Below are positions 32,834 through 46,477 of a stretch of DNA of 64,000 nt, one piece after another. This stretch comes from Astrothelium macrocarpum (taxonomy: Eukaryota; Ascomycota; Dothideomycetes; Trypetheliales; Trypetheliaceae), in the NCBI GenBank assembly GCA_021030915.1, contig JAGEMR010000042.1:124001-188000 (forward strand), in the 5' to 3' direction. The notes below the pieces were generated by a model that worked only from the letters and a program-made list of their open reading frames with translations, searched no databases and had not been told where the DNA came from. Each line of letters starts with the position of its first letter. Within the stretch, counting starts at the first letter, position 1. The position numbers were made by a program, and so were the translations under genes.

Positions 32834-35800
32834 TCAGGGTTCCGGCTCAAGCTCCTTTACTCGTTGGGCAACTCTTGCCTTCAGTCCATCTATAACGCCC
32901 CGAGCCAACCATCTCAATCTACCTCCTTCTTCCAAAGCAACCTTCTCTGCCCACGTGAATAATATTCGTAACTGCATCAAATCATCACGATCCCATCCGT
33001 CAACACTCCTATTGAGTGCAAGCCTTGTATCTACTACCGTACTTTTCATCTCCAGATTTGTGTTGCTGTGCGTATCGAGTGGTAGAATTAACCTCCAATC
33101 GGTTCGATCGAATGCAATAGGCGAGAAGGTCGACGAAGAGAACATCGGAAGATCAAAGATCCAATCCCACATTCCATTCGCGGTCCGGCTGCTCTGTGCA
33201 TCGTTTAGTGCCAAGAGAGCGGTATGGAAGGTGCTGCCGTGGACTTCGCTTGCAGGCCTGCGCCGCACAAAGACTGTCTGGTTCCTCTTGAAGCTAGCAA
33301 CATGATCTACGTTTGCTGCGAAGTCGAGTGTGACTTGCCAATAGTCTGGGCTGTCTGTTTTGACCTGTGCAATTGTGTCAAGCTCGGGAAGCAAGACAGG
33401 AGCTTGAAGACGGCAGATGGCGCCCGAATGTTGGATGACCGTAATGGGGATTGAGATGGCTCGATGAGTATCTACATCGCGTACGATAAAACAACGAGCC
33501 TCGGCTGCAAAGACCCAGAAATGGCGGAATGCCTGCAAGTGACCCTTATTATCGAGAACGCTTGTAGGGAAGAGGGGATAGAAAGCGCATATTAGCGACG
33601 CTGTGGCAAGTTTGGAGGTGCCGAATGTGTATCGTCCCGACCCTAAGAAAAGGGCACCGAGTGCCAAGTGAGCAGCAAGGTGCGATCCGTATGATGTGTC
33701 AGCATGAACGCGTCCATGGAGAAGTCGGAGACGGCGAAACACAACGAGGTCGCCTCGACCTGCCATGACGGTTGCGGCTGCGAGCGCAAGAAGATCCTGG
33801 CAATTGCGGACGGTATTGCGAGTGAGACGTGCGTCATAGCGAAGAGCCGGGAGTTTACAGAGTCGGATAAATTGATCAAGGTAACCGATCAAAAAGTCTC
33901 GGACATCAGGGTTACCGCTGCCCGCATACTTGAGGCCAATACTCCAGAGCAATCCAGCAAGCGTATTAAAGAAGGGCATGTGATCACTTTTCAGCGAACT
34001 GATGGTGGAAAGATTAATCATCCCTTTGTACTCTGCAAGAACGTTCTGCTTGATCCACTGATCATTGGCCTTGATGTTGTCCCACAAAATGAGATGCTTG
34101 GCCAAGGTGCGCAATAGAAACAAGTCTGGCCGAACATAGTCGAATTGAGCCAATGTATCGGGAATGTCAATTTTCTTTGCCAAAGCAGTATCTCCAGATC
34201 TCATAAATATGAGGCCAATGGCGATTGTGGCTCCCGCCGTAGCCTGGTCCATAATGTGAATCGCATCCACGGGTTTGGTCCCAACAGCAACCTCAAGGAG
34301 TCGCTCAATAAGACCCATGTTGTGCAGGCCTCCGAGATTTTTACCTTGAGCCAGATTTATTAATCCCAGGGCAAAGCCAGCAGCGAGTCGATAACTTTCA
34401 TCACGAAGAACATCCGGAGAGCCTGACGAAGGGTCCTCAAACTCAAGGTGTCGGATTTCTGACAACATGACTTCGCTCATTCGTCGATGCTGAGTATCGT
34501 AGTAGAGCAATCCAATTCCCATCAGACCGGCTGTTTGTGTCATTGGTGATACATTCAGCTCGGCTGCTCCTTCAGGAAGCATCCTTGTCACGTGTACAGA
34601 AAGCAAGCGAGTTACAAGCTGGTCCATTGTACCCAAGAAAGACGCCGAAAGTCCCAACAGGAGTCCGATCGAGGTCATGGTGTGTTTCGGTGTCAAATAC
34701 TTAAATGCCAACCACTTCGCCATATGCCTCAGATGACCGTTGAGTCCGAGTGCGAGTAGGAGACCTGCATGTCGATTTGTAAGTTCATTGGGCTTATTGA
34801 ATACGATCCAAGAAGTGTCGATTCCTTCTGCTTCTATAGCAATGCTCAATCCTCTTGCAACACCAGCATGGAAAAACGCCCAGCTCAGTTTTTCCTCCGT
34901 TAGGCTTGATCTGTCTGCGCTCACAGTATTGTTCAATGGCTTCATGACACAAATGGTAGAAAATCCGGACAAGTGGAATTTTTCAGTAAGCATCGGGTGT
35001 GTTCCGTCAAAATGGATCAGTGCGGAGCCCGGATAAAGAGCAATAGTACGAACTATAACCCATTGCATAACTTCTTTTTGGGCCTCCAGGTATTCCGCTT
35101 CAGACCATTGAGGATTTGGTCGACATTCGGCGACAGGAGGTCTTAGAGGCTCGAGAATGTCGTTTGCTTCTGCATATCGCTTGTCTTCGTTGAATATGAG
35201 TCTGCTAATAGCATAGATTTCTTTCAATGGCGAAAGATGATGTTCAGAATGGTGAGCAAATCTGCAGATAGTATGCATATCTGAAGTGGCAATCATGGAG
35301 TTGTCCTGGGAATCATTAGTCAAAAGAACAACGTCCAAGTCTACTTATTCACTCACAGATATAGTTATAGGATCTGCCTGTCGATTCCAATTTTCAGTCG
35401 CCAGTGAGTGAAGGTCTTCTCGACCCACCAATTGTAGCAATTCCTTATTCCAGCCAGTAGGCGGACTTGCTTGGCAAGCAACAATTTGCTCTCTGAGAGG
35501 CGCAGCAACGCCAATTGGAAGTGTTTCCAACATTTTTAGGTCGATTCCATACTTTGCCATTCTTTCAACGTGGATAAAACTTGGTACATTTTCCAGCTTC
35601 TCATCGGCCAAATAGTTAATAATTGCGAGAGAACGAGGGGTGATGGACCTTGTCGTAGCGGAAGCTGGCGGTGAAGACACCGTTTCAACGTTTGAGTTTT
35701 GGGCACGATCTCTTAGTTCATCCAATGTAGGGAATAATCCTACGAATCTCCCCGCAAGCTTGTGCTCAATCCACTGTAAAAGGGATGGAGGTGAACTATG

Positions 35801-38800
35801 TGCTGGATCTGGAGTATGGAGAAGTCTCGCTACAAATACAAAAGTTAGTGTCATTACTCGAATTACTGATAACGAAGTGACAGGGCACTTGGGCTAAAGA
35901 AGTTTTCACCTCACAAACATTTGACAAGTAGAGAATAGCTCACTTACTGTCATCAAATTTCCATTCGGCAGTTTTCAAGCCTTCAAGATCGTAATAATTG
36001 CCAGTGAGCCAATCCCAAAATTGCCAGTTTAGCCAATGCCCAATTTGAGCAATAATTGCAGCGAGGAGCCTCGTCTCTCGGCTACAACTTACCTTCATTA
36101 GGACATTCAGCTTGAATTCTTCTCTCAGCAAATGCAGACTCTCAAGGACAATGCTGTTGATTATATTTCGTCTCAACTCGCTTTCCTTTGATTGAGCAGT
36201 CCAGCCCATTCTCATTGCTGCATCCTTTGCCCACTTGTCTTCGGACGTGAATTTTCGAGCCAGATCTACAGCGTCTGCAAGAAAAGAATTCTGTTTGACT
36301 GTGGCTGAAACAGCAGCTCTTGTTGACTTGGCGGGACTTTGAAGAGAAACTGGATGATATCTGGCTTGGTCAATTGCCCATCCCCAGGCTGTTTCGTTCC
36401 AAGTTCCGACCTTGCTGTATTGAAACTCAGAATCCATCATCATAGTCCACGGGTCGTCTTTTTTCCCAGAAGGCTGCGGAGGTCCTCGTTTGTGTCCACT
36501 TGGAGTTCCCGTACTTCGTGTTTGTGAAGTGACTTGTAGTGGTTTCCGTCGAAATTCAATGCCACCAATGAACATGCTGAATAACGTGATACATGTTGCC
36601 ATTGACTCCAAGTCCGTTGTGTGTTCCTCCCTTTGCATCAACCATCTATGAGCAGCACACCAGAATAGTCCGATATTCTCAGCTTCTTTGAAAGGCAAAA
36701 CATGTCGACATGTTTCCAAAACCTTGTTCCAGATCTCATTGGAGGGTCGAAGCACAATTTGTAATCTGTGCAAGCTTTGGCTCGCTTCTACGAAGTCTAT
36801 GAAGCCACCAAAATGAGCATGCCGCAAAGACGTAATCTTTTCAGGTTTAATTGTCCGCTTTAAACCGGCTTCGCGGCGTGCGGACGATTGATCGGGTACA
36901 AGAGTGAACGGGTTGAACAATTTTAGGGTATCGACAGAGAGAGACATTGGGTGTTCAAACGAGTGGCAGTCATGCAGATGAATATTGTTGTCCCATTGAT
37001 CTCCTTCCAGGGTTAGGATGTTTGTAGAGGAGAGAGTTCGGAGAAGAGCAATGTCGTGCAAGCCTTTCAAGTGTTGAAGTCCTTCAAAATGAGGCACCAC
37101 TACATAACGCTCCTCTTCGTTTTTTCGCTTGCTTGAAGATTTGTCTGAAAAAATAGCCTGGAGAGCCGTTCGCTTCAGATTGAGACCAACAATGACCAAC
37201 TCCTGAGTGTCTCTGTCGAGTATGTACACATTTACTCCATAGTCCTCTTTTGCGTCCATAGATCTCGACTTGGGAACTTGGACGGTGAAGACGTGGACAT
37301 TACAATGATTACGTTGTTCTGTATGGAAAGTTTGGCTGTGGCTCGGACCTTCTTCAGTAACTGAGACTGTCTGGATTTTGAAAAAAGCGACTTCTTTCGG
37401 TAATGAATCGAGCGGTTCTTGAAACTCCAACGAACCAAAATCAGTGGTGAGGAAGTCCTGGGATGGCAATTTTGGCTGGTTGCTTTGGGCCAGATCATCG
37501 TCCAAGAAGCTGAGCCGCGACGTACTGCCAGGAGTAGAGGCCCGGCTTCTAATCGAGCTCAGGCCACCAAAGCTTTTACGTTCGTTTTGCCCGCCCATTG
37601 ATTGTCCCCTTCGTCCTGCCGGACCTGCGGTCGTAGCAGGTTGAGCATGACCTCTGGCAACATCTGTAAAGTTTGACCTCTCGGGACCAGTCGAGAGATC
37701 GGCTCTGGATATAAATGAGCTTATGCGTCTTGATTCACGCTTTGGATTTCTTAGGCCCTGGAAGTCTGGGTCGACCTGACTGACAAAAGCATCCTCTGCA
37801 TTCTGACTGGATTGCAATACTGGGATGGCTTCACCTGTTGTTGTACGTTGGGACGCAGTGGCTGGCTCAGCGAGCCGATGATCCCCACCAAAACTCTCCC
37901 TAAGATTGTCACGAGCTCTAACCGCGGGGGTAGTGGTTCCCGTCCCAGCACCCGGATTGAATGAACTTCGCCGTCTTGAGGTTGACTCGGATAGTGATGA
38001 AGTAGACGGTCGTTTTATGGCTGAGAGGGGTTTTGAATCAACGTACAATGCATGCCAGATCGTGTACACACCAGATTCTCTGTTAAGCGTGACGACGATG
38101 ACGAGAGGATCGACCTTGGGATCAAGACCATTGGATAGCTCGTTCAATGGGGATATGAAAATAATTTCTTCAGTAGGATCCAAGGCTTCGTATGGAGATT
38201 TATTCCCCCTGCGACCCGAACGCGAGAGAGTAGAACTGGATAGCGATCCTTCAGAGACAACGATACCAACCTCGGACAAGGGATTTGTCAACGTAAATAA
38301 TCGAGGCAGATCATCCTTTTTGGTGGCTACTGAACTGGGTGCACGCGCACCAAATTGAAACATTAGGGTCTGGGAAGGCTGAGATTGGGACAAGATCGGA
38401 CTTGTCTGGCTAGGGAAAAGCTGCGACGAAAGAAAAGAGTTTGGAGGTACTGGCGGTAGAGCAGAAGGGACGTTGGAATTGTTCTTGGAATATAGCTCTC
38501 TCTGCAAAACCAGGCCCCATGGTGCAGGCAATACCTTATCTACCTTGAATGGAAGATGTACAACATGACTCGTTCCAGAGAGAAAGAAAACATGTGCTTG
38601 TGATTTCAAGAAGACAACAAAAGCTCGAGACTGGCTCGATTGAGCTGGTCCAGCAGGGCGAACTCCACTGAACTCGTCCGGCCACCACGCTGCACGGCTG
38701 CTGGTAAAGCTCTTCCTTGGTGCATTGATTCCCTTTTCAGGAGACTTTGTGGATGTATTTTGGTCGACGGGTTGAGCTATTGAACCTTGGAAGTCGGGAT

Positions 38801-39089
38801 TTGATTCATACACTGGCGTAGGAATTTCTTCCGACTTGAACCAGGTGAGAAGTACATGATGAATCTTTTCGTCCTCGACTTCAAATCGGAAAACTTTTTG
38901 AATGACGCTGCCTCGAGACCAGACTGTACAGAAGTCGGTTGTTACGACTTCATCAATGTTATGCTCATCATCTTCGTAAAGCTGCCATTTGTAGTCATTT
39001 GGTGATGGGTCTTCAGACAAGATGCCCTCTGCAATCAGGAAAGAAAGAGCCGATGGAGAGTGAATCCCCAGTGAAATGATGTTGGCCAT
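32834..39089 (-). CDS. APC1: Anaphase-promoting complex subunit 1 (BimE)
   Basis: Three exons (39089-35948, 35829-35357, 35305-32834) keep phase and give 2028 residues, the usual size for filamentous fungi. The start MANIISLGIHSPSALSFLI is typical of BimE. The N-terminal half is a seven-bladed-propeller region with long disordered inserts (Ser/Arg-rich, around 37,600-38,300). The C-terminal half carries PC-type repeats such as GLLLALGLNGHLRHMAKWLA, SIGLLLGLSASFLGTMDQLV, TQTAGLMGIGLLYYDTQHRR and AAGFALGLINLAQGKNLGGL. APC1 is the largest scaffold of the ubiquitin ligase that drives exit from mitosis. The 118-bp and 51-bp introns have good borders. It is divergent from the Nup37-like gene, with 335 bp between start codons. 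Confidence 0.95.
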
Positions 39090-39424
39090 GAAGTAGCCAT
39101 GCAGCGTATTTGTGAGTTTGGCATCACTACAGAAGCTGCTTGTAGAGATTCACGTTGAAAAGTCGATGAGGGTGGCATTTGTCAAGGTCTACCTTAGGAT
39201 GTAAAGGTGAGTGACAAAAAACATCAGTCGCGTCGCGTGTCCGAGCCCTTCCCTCCCTCACCAGCACTCAGCTTTGTGACGTTCATTGCCTTGGGCTGCT
39301 TTTCAACTTTGCATTTCCAATGCTTCCGAAGTAATATCGATCTCTACAGAAGCTTTATAAAATACCAGGATTGCAAAGGTAGCCAACAGCTGTGTGGGTC
39401 CTCTAAATTCATCCATCCGCAATC
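39090..39424. promoter_or_regulatory. Divergent promoter region APC1/Nup37-like
   Basis: A 335-bp spacer between divergent genes. No specific element was identified. Confidence 0.4.
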
Positions 39425-41421
39425 ATGACATCCAACCTCAAATCTCGAATATCCAAAAAACAGGCTAAGCTCCATACAAGGTCTGTAAGCTGTGGCTTGT
39501 CAATGCCGTCACAGGTATTAGGCATAATACTGACTACTTGAGTAACAGCTATGAGCTTCCCCACCGTCTAAATTGTGCAAAAGTGTACCCAGTCTCTTCC
39601 CCCAATGGTTCTCAGATCATCTTGTACGGTTACGAAACGGGTCTTCGGATACTTTGGAGAGGAGGCAAGGCACTCAAAAAGACGCTCAAGTCAAGCTCGC
39701 AACAAAAGGCACCGTCGCCTCCAAAAACCAATGGTGCATCTCCGGACATAATTATCATCGATTCAGACGATGAAGCACCTCGAACACCCATAAAGCAGAA
39801 ACCTCAAGTCAAGCCAGCAGAGTTCGAGCAGGAGGGAGAAGAACAAGATCCCTTGCATCCATGTCCATCCATTGCACAGTCCTATGATGTCCGCTTTGGT
39901 ACAGAGGTCCTCGAGATCGCCTTACCACCCGTCCCTTCCTGCACACCATCCCAACTCCCCGAACATCTACCACAATACTTTTCGAAAACGCTTTTAGTTG
40001 CAGCCACGTGTGCCGATTCTTCGGTGCGGCTTGTGTCTGTCCCATTAGTACCTCCATCTCATCCTGCCAAATCTCAGCAGTACATTGGCGAGCAAGTTCT
40101 TTCTATAGTAGGGCCCCTACATCATCAAGAGAATGTTAATTGCATTGCATTAACATGGACCAAACATAATCCCCAGATTGATGAGCTGGAAGAAAATGAA
40201 GACGAGTATAATGGAGCACCACTTCGAAGACAAGAAACACGATCCTCGGGATGGCAAATCCTTGTTGCGTCACATTCTGTGCAGTTCTTTGGTAAACTTC
40301 TAATCCACCGTTTCCCTATAGCCCTGGAGGGGAACGACGAGGTGCTCACGGGTGATCCTGTACATGTCTTTCGAGACCAGTCACTCAAATGCCCACTCTC
40401 CTCTCTATCCTTTTCAGCCTCGCATATTCATTCCGATGTGCCACTGCTACTTCTCACACTCGACCAAAAGGACTCTGTCAAACTCTACAACCCTTTCATC
40501 TCCCCATCTGCGGTTTTACGACCAGGCTCTCGGCGAACGGCGGACGATCAACCACTGGGTGCATGGTTGACCTCATTCGCTCCAGATTTTGCACAAGCAA
40601 GAACGTCCCACTCGAGTCCTGACATAGCCCGTAGGAAGCGCATCATTGACACTCAATGGGTGCTAAACTCTAGTGCTATCTTCGCACTATTTTCAGATGG
40701 CGAATGGGGAATATGGAGCGTAGGGGAATTCTCCTCAGATCTACGTCCTCCGATCACTGGTGGTGCTATTGCGCAATTCACTGTTCTTGGCTCTCTTCCT
40801 TCATCGGAAGATTCGGAAGGTCAAAGTGGTGCCAAGGCAAAAGGATTTACCCCAGCTACACCGAATACGAGGAAGACTCGGGCGGCGGATTTTTTGAGCG
40901 GTTCATCAGGAAAAGCTCATTTCAAACGGGGCGGCATTCGCGTCATTTCCTTGAGCACGTCTGAGGAATCAGATGAAAGGGTCATTGTATGGTATGATAA
41001 CCATGTCTATGCAATCCCCAGTTTCAAGAGCTACTGGCAACGTCATGTACCAAACCAGCATGTAACGACACCCGTCATTGGTGCAAGCCTGCCAAAGGCT
41101 GAGGATCTCAAGCTACAAGGCGAGCGTTGCAATGGTGTTGAACATCTACCTGGTCCAGGTATTCCTCCAACCGGACTGCCAGAATTACTAATTGTAGGCG
41201 AGCATCGTTTGACGTTCGTTACCAAAGAGCCAGTCATATCACAGCCGACCCCAAGTAGTGCCTTAGCTCTGATGACTCAAGATGTTGAGATGGATGATGT
41301 AGATCAAGCACTTCTGGCAAGGGAAGAATTGGATCTTCGCGGTGTTGATAGAATGTTAGATAGCATGGGAGGCAACGCAACAGAACAAAGAGCACCAAGG
41401 CGTGTTGGATTTGCCCACTGA
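39425..41421 (+). CDS. NUP37: Nucleoporin, Nup37-like
   Basis: Exon 39425-39480 (MTSNLKSRISKKQAKLHTS) joins exon 39549-41421 across a 68-bp intron (GTCTGT..AACAG), giving 642 residues. After the junction the family-like block SYELPHRLNCAKVYPVSSPN is followed by YGYETGLRILWRGG. Propeller-like strands follow (LLVAATCADSSVRLVSVPLV, GWQILVASHSVQFFGKLLIH and WVLNSSAIFALFSDGEWGIW). An acidic insert IIIIDSDDEAP lies near residue 80 and resembles a SUMO-interacting motif. Fungal Nup37 belongs to the Nup107-160 (Y) complex of the nuclear pore. My assignment rests on remembered family sequence, so a different WD-type protein is possible. The C-terminus ends APRRVGFAH after an acidic helix. Confidence 0.65.
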
Positions 41422-42064
41422 GCTGGGTGCTTCTGCGAGTTGATTGACTCACGACAAGTCTAACATTGAGCAAATTACATGATACCCACCCAGTCGAATT
41501 AATTCCAATTTCACCCTTTCTTTATCTCTTGTCATCATTTTCCTCATCAACCATTCGTATTACCGTCACATCAAAACCCCTTCTTCGCAAGGCCAAGGTG
41601 GAGTACAAAGCGAGATCCTTCTTTGAAGCTCAGTATACCTTGCGAAAGATCAACATCATTCCATACCTGCACGTGTTCAACTCTCATTTTTGAGGCAAAG
41701 GTTTCGGCTGAACGCCTCGAGGGCTCTGATTGTGTCGAGGGCGGCGTAAGCCAACCGGGAGAGGGTGTGAGTGAGAGCAACTGCCAGGTTCCCAGGGCCA
41801 GCGGCGTGATTCTCGTTTGTGCGGGCTTTGCGCAGTGGCTGGTCTAGGGCTTAATGAGACTGGATTGCTACGGCATGAACGTCTCATAGGGCAGTCGCTA
41901 CATTTCTTGAGTAATTTGAAATTCCATTTCTCAGGGATTAGCGTGAGAATCGCATGAACATTTGTATCATCAGTACAAACCCTGCCCACTCCAAAGAATG
42001 CTCGAGCAATGCTTGTCCTAAACACCAAAATGCCAATGAATGATTCCTAACTCCCCTTCCTACC
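41422..42064. other. Tail-to-tail intergenic
   Basis: This is the 3' flank of the Nup37-like and spindle-pole genes. Short ORFs only. The right end is already C-rich, leading into the patch centred near 42.63 kb. Confidence 0.4.
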
Positions 42065-45000
42065 TCATCGTCCAATAGCAGGCCTCTTCCTCTGCCTCCT
42101 AATCTCCTCCAATTTCTTCATCAACGCTTGATGCAACTCCCTACTTCCCGCCCACTTCTCCCGCATGCTCTTCATCCTCACCGTCGCAACCACCATCCAC
42201 CCCACCGTCCTCAGTTTCGGTGTCCGCTCGCGAATGCTGCGATCTGGCGTGATCCCCATATCCTCCAGGAGCCGCAAATCTGCCTTATTACTACACCCGC
42301 GTATTAGCTTCCACACGCCTCTTACAAACCATGTGAACACTGAATCAAACTCACCAAGCATTATACATCGACACCTGCATCAAGAAGAACCTCTTCGCAT
42401 ACGCCAAATCAGCACGGAACGCCTCCTCACGCCCACACTTCGCGCGCAGCCACTGTATCTGCTTCACCAGTCCCCGCAGCTCGCCTGCATGCGTCGCTTC
42501 CTTCTGCTCCAGCAGCGTCCGGACCTCCTCCTTCTGCTGTTGCATACCGCGCTTCTCGCTGGTCTCGACGCGCAGAGTCTGCAGACGTGCGCGCAGCTCT
42601 TCCTCGCGCTTCGCCGCCTTCGCAATGCGTGCGTCGCGCTCCGCGAGGCGGCGCTGGAGCGCGGAGATGTCGAGCGCGGAGGACGCGAGTTGGGCCTGGA
42701 GGTCTTCGGAGGCGGCGTGGCGGGGGTTGTTGGAGTTGGTTTTGAGTCGTTGGAGTCTTGCTATCAGGCTTTGCTCTTTTTGAGCGGCAGTTTGGATCTG
42801 CTCGTCTTTTTCGTCGAGCCGGGTCTGGAGCTTTCGGAGCTCGCTTCTGGTCTCGCGGAGTTGGCTGCGCAGCTCGGCTTCTCTCCTCTGTCGACTTGAC
42901 GCGCTCTCCTTGCGTTCTGCGACTTGGGCTTGTAGGTCTTCGAGCTCCACTCGCACGTTCACTAATTCTCTTGTTTTGTCTCGGAGCTCTCTCTTCATGT
43001 TTTCGTCTACCTTGCCGCTCTTTGGAGTTCCATCAGCTGTCAGTATTTCTCGCTGTAAGTCCTGGATTTCTGCTTTTGCCTCCTTTACCTTTTGTTTCAA
43101 TTCGCCCTCTTTCTTTATCATTAAGTTGATTCTTGAATCACGATCACTAAGCTGCATCTCCAGATCTTCTACGCGAATCTTTGCTTCCTTGAGACTATCA
43201 TGCAAGTGATGGCGCTCTTCAGATATTGTCTTCTCCGCGTTTGCAACTTCAACATCATTTTCGAGTTCCTGGACACGCAGTTGAAGACTCTCGATTTCAA
43301 GCTTGGCATCTCGAAGCCGAATCTGAAGTTCATTGCGCTCGCGTACGGGGCTGCCTTTCAATTTCGCAGACTCTACAGAAGACAGCTCCTGTTCGAGGGT
43401 AGCGATCCGTGTTTCAAGCGATTGTTGACGCTCTTGAGATTCCTGTAATTGTAGGCGTAAACGATCACGCTCGCGGGCCGGTGTGCCGGTATCTTTGGCT
43501 TGATACGCGGCTTGTAACTCTTGTTCAAGTTGATCGACTTTTGTTTCGAGAAGATCTTTTTCCCGAACGGCTTCGTCAAGGCTTGTCTCTAGAACGAGCA
43601 CTTCATCTTCAAGCTCTTCTTTTTCAGTGCTGAAGCTTGTTCGGAGTTGGTTTTCAAGATTTTTAAGCTCCGTTTCTTTGGCATCTGCTACACGACGGAG
43701 GTCATGCTGAAGATCCTTGATGCGCTCTACTTGTTCGTTGCGGATGAATGACCGGTCTCGCTGATCATCATTGAATTCTGCCTCCGCAGAATTCAGGCGT
43801 TCCTGTAGCCTTTCGGTCTCTTGTGCATTATCAGATGCCTCTTTCTTCGCTCTGGCAAGTAGAATTTCAAGTTCGTGCACACGCTCCCTGTGCTCCTCAT
43901 TGACGCTTGTCAGCCGGCTTTCTAATTGGCGGACCAATTCGATCTGCTGCTCGAGCTGCTTTGACTTTTTACGCAGATCCGAGTTAGGCGATTCCACAAG
44001 CCGTAACTTTGCCCGAAGACTGTAGAGCAATTGTTCTTGATCCTCTGAGAGTTCAGTCTTCTCTGCAAGGGCCTGTTCAAGGTTCTGAATAACCTGCGAC
44101 TTATGTCGGACGTCTTGATCTTGGTCATGTTGCACCGAACGCAAGTTGTTACGCAGACTCTGTAGCTCATCTACCTGCTCTTGTGCCTGGGACATCTTTC
44201 CCCGCAACTGGCTCTCAAAGTCGCCCCTAACAGATCTCAGTTGTTCTTGAAGCCCAGTAATTTTCGCAGTTTGATCCTGAATAATCTTGTTCTTCTTGCG
44301 AGAATCGGCATCCAGATTACCTTCAGCAGCTTCGAGCCTTTTCTGCAGTGCATTAACCTCGTCTTGCCGATCTTCGATAACACGTGTCTTGTCCCGCAAG
44401 TCCATTTCGGCTTCACCGAGAGCTCTATTTTTCTCACGCAGTTTTGTTTCAGTTTCTTGTGTTTCGAAATCCCAGTGCTCACGTGCAGTTCGCAAGCGCT
44501 CCTCGACTGCATGCAAATCACCAATCTTCTGCTCTATTTGTTGCTCTTTTGCTTGTAAATGTTCATTGTGGACCCGTTGGTTGGCATCGTGTTGAGCTTG
44601 TTCAGTGTCTAGCTTGATTTCAAGAGCGCGGATTTCTTCGTCTCTTTCCTCGATAATTTGCTCCTGCTCTCGAATTTTGGTCTCTAGACTTCCGAAATCT
44701 CCACGGAGCTTCTGCGCTGATTGTGTTCGTCGATGCGCATTCTCAAGCTGTACCTTGAGTTCGGCGATTTCGCCATCTTTGGAATCAAGCAGCTGGTCCT
44801 TCTCTGCAAGTTCATTCTCAAGCTCATCCAAATCTTCTCGAAAGTTCTGAATCTGTTGGTTGTCATTCTCGACAGAATGGTCCTTGTCTCTCAAATTCTC
44901 CAGTTCTTCTTCTTTCTCATCCAGTTGTCGTTCTCTTTCGCGTAGGTCGGCTTGTAGATCTCCAATCTCATCATTAAGCTTTTCGAATCGAGCTCCGTCG

Positions 45001-45917
45001 GATTCAGCTTCCTCGAGCCTTTCTCTCAGAGTAGTAACTTCTGTTTCTTTCTGATGCACAACAATCCTGAGGCGTTCAATCTCTTCTTGCTGTCCAGCAT
45101 CTGCATGCCTTCTTCTCACTTTGTCCGCATAATCTTGAAGCTGCTGTCTATATTGCTCCAGCTCCTTCTCTGCGAGCGCAAGACCCTTTTTGTATTGTTT
45201 CAATTCCCTGATCATTTCCTGCCTGTTCACCTTCAAGTCCGTATTCTCCTGGATCGTAGCTTGTTGCTCGTCGCTCCCACTGCGTCTCAGATTCTCTTCG
45301 AGGAAATGAATCTTGAGCTTAAGGCCGAAATTTTCCTTGTCGATTTGTATGAGCTTGGCTTCTTGCTCACGGAGAGTGAGCATATTGCCCTCGTGTAGCA
45401 TTCCACCCTCGGCACGATTAGGTAAAGATACAACCGGAGTCGAGACAGCGCTACTACTCGCAGCGGGCGGTATGGGAGTTGGTTCGTCGTGATCTGCAGA
45501 GCTGCTCGTGTTTTCGCCGTACAGAGCCGAGTTGTCGATTTGTGGTAAGCTTGGCGTGTGAGACACATAGCCTGGCTTCAACGCGGCTGGAGTCGCTGGG
45601 ACACCATTGCTATTCTCTTTGTTTTCTGAAGAACCATTGGCCCTGTATTGTCTGTTTTTGGCAGCGCTCTTAAGTAGAGGTGTGAATTCGGGCTTTGACC
45701 CCATTGAAGGATTTGGTAACGATCCAAGCGCGGCGCGCGCCCGTGGTGTCTTTAGACTGGTGCCACGACCACCAGCAAAGGTACTGAATAGGACATTTCG
45801 TTCCTTGGAGGGCGATGGTAAGTTTGAAATGGCAGAAAAGTCGAAATGGTAATCAGCTTGAGTGAGGCGCGTTGCGTCTCCGATCTCCGTCCGCGGAGTT
45901 GGAATATCTGCAGCCAT
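42065..45917 (-). CDS. Pericentrin-like spindle pole body/MTOC protein (CM1 and PACT domains)
   Basis: Exons 45917-42355 and 42290-42065 join across a 64-bp intron to give 1262 residues. After a disordered N-terminus (MAADIPTPRTEIGDATRLTQ) comes a centrosomin motif 1 block, LTLREQEAKLIQIDKENFGL followed by KLKIHFLEENL, which binds gamma-tubulin complexes. Then nearly 900 residues of coiled coil follow with heptads of Leu, Glu and Arg. The C-terminus shows a PACT-like centrosome-targeting segment (IQWLRAKCGREEAFRADLAY, FFLMQVSMYNACNKADLRLL) that spans the splice site. This combination fits Pcp1/PcpA (Spc110-related) and is also found in proteins annotated ApsB. It would anchor microtubule nucleation at the spindle pole. 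In-frame codons before 45917 are 5' leader and do not look conserved. Confidence 0.85.
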
Positions 45918-46477
45918 TTTGAATGTTATAAGACAATTCTCATAGTGAGTGCGCCATCGTATCGTGAGGCTATGCCAGGGTATTGATATTTGGGAAGAAA
46001 ACGCGCAATGTTTATGATTGTCAACAGACAAGTTGGGTTAGCTTTCCGCATGCGCACGTGGCGTTTAAGCGAACGGGTCCTGAACCAATCAGTACTACCC
46101 CATACTGGCGCCTCAATATGTGATTCCACCAGCGGATGAAATTAGAATTGTCACTCTCAGGGCACCCTCAACCCATTCGCCAAACTCAACTAAAAATTAT
46201 TCGAATGTTGTGTAAATATCATCAAGAAAATGACTTCTACCATTCCGTCGAAGTTTGGTGAGCGGGCTGGGGGACCCCAGGAGTGACATTTCTAATTTCA
46301 CCCACTGGTGATTCCAAAAAGTAACTGACTGTTTTGGTTCTGCTACACTATTTATATGGTTCATTACTCGCCATTCTGGAACAGCCCTCGCTCTCTTCAT
46401 GAGCGATGAAGCTTTCTCTTAACGTATGTATACATGAATCTAGTGCAGGTCCTAGCAAGTGGGTGTAGTATGTTGAT
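45918..46477. other. Intergenic
   Basis: This holds the promoter of the spindle-pole gene and the 3' flank of the broken dehydrogenase. No gene was seen. Confidence 0.4.

Noticed and set aside
45918..46031. N-terminal extension of the spindle-pole protein frame
   Set aside because: The 38 extra residues look unlike any family member; the ATG at 45917 gives the expected MAADIPTPR start.
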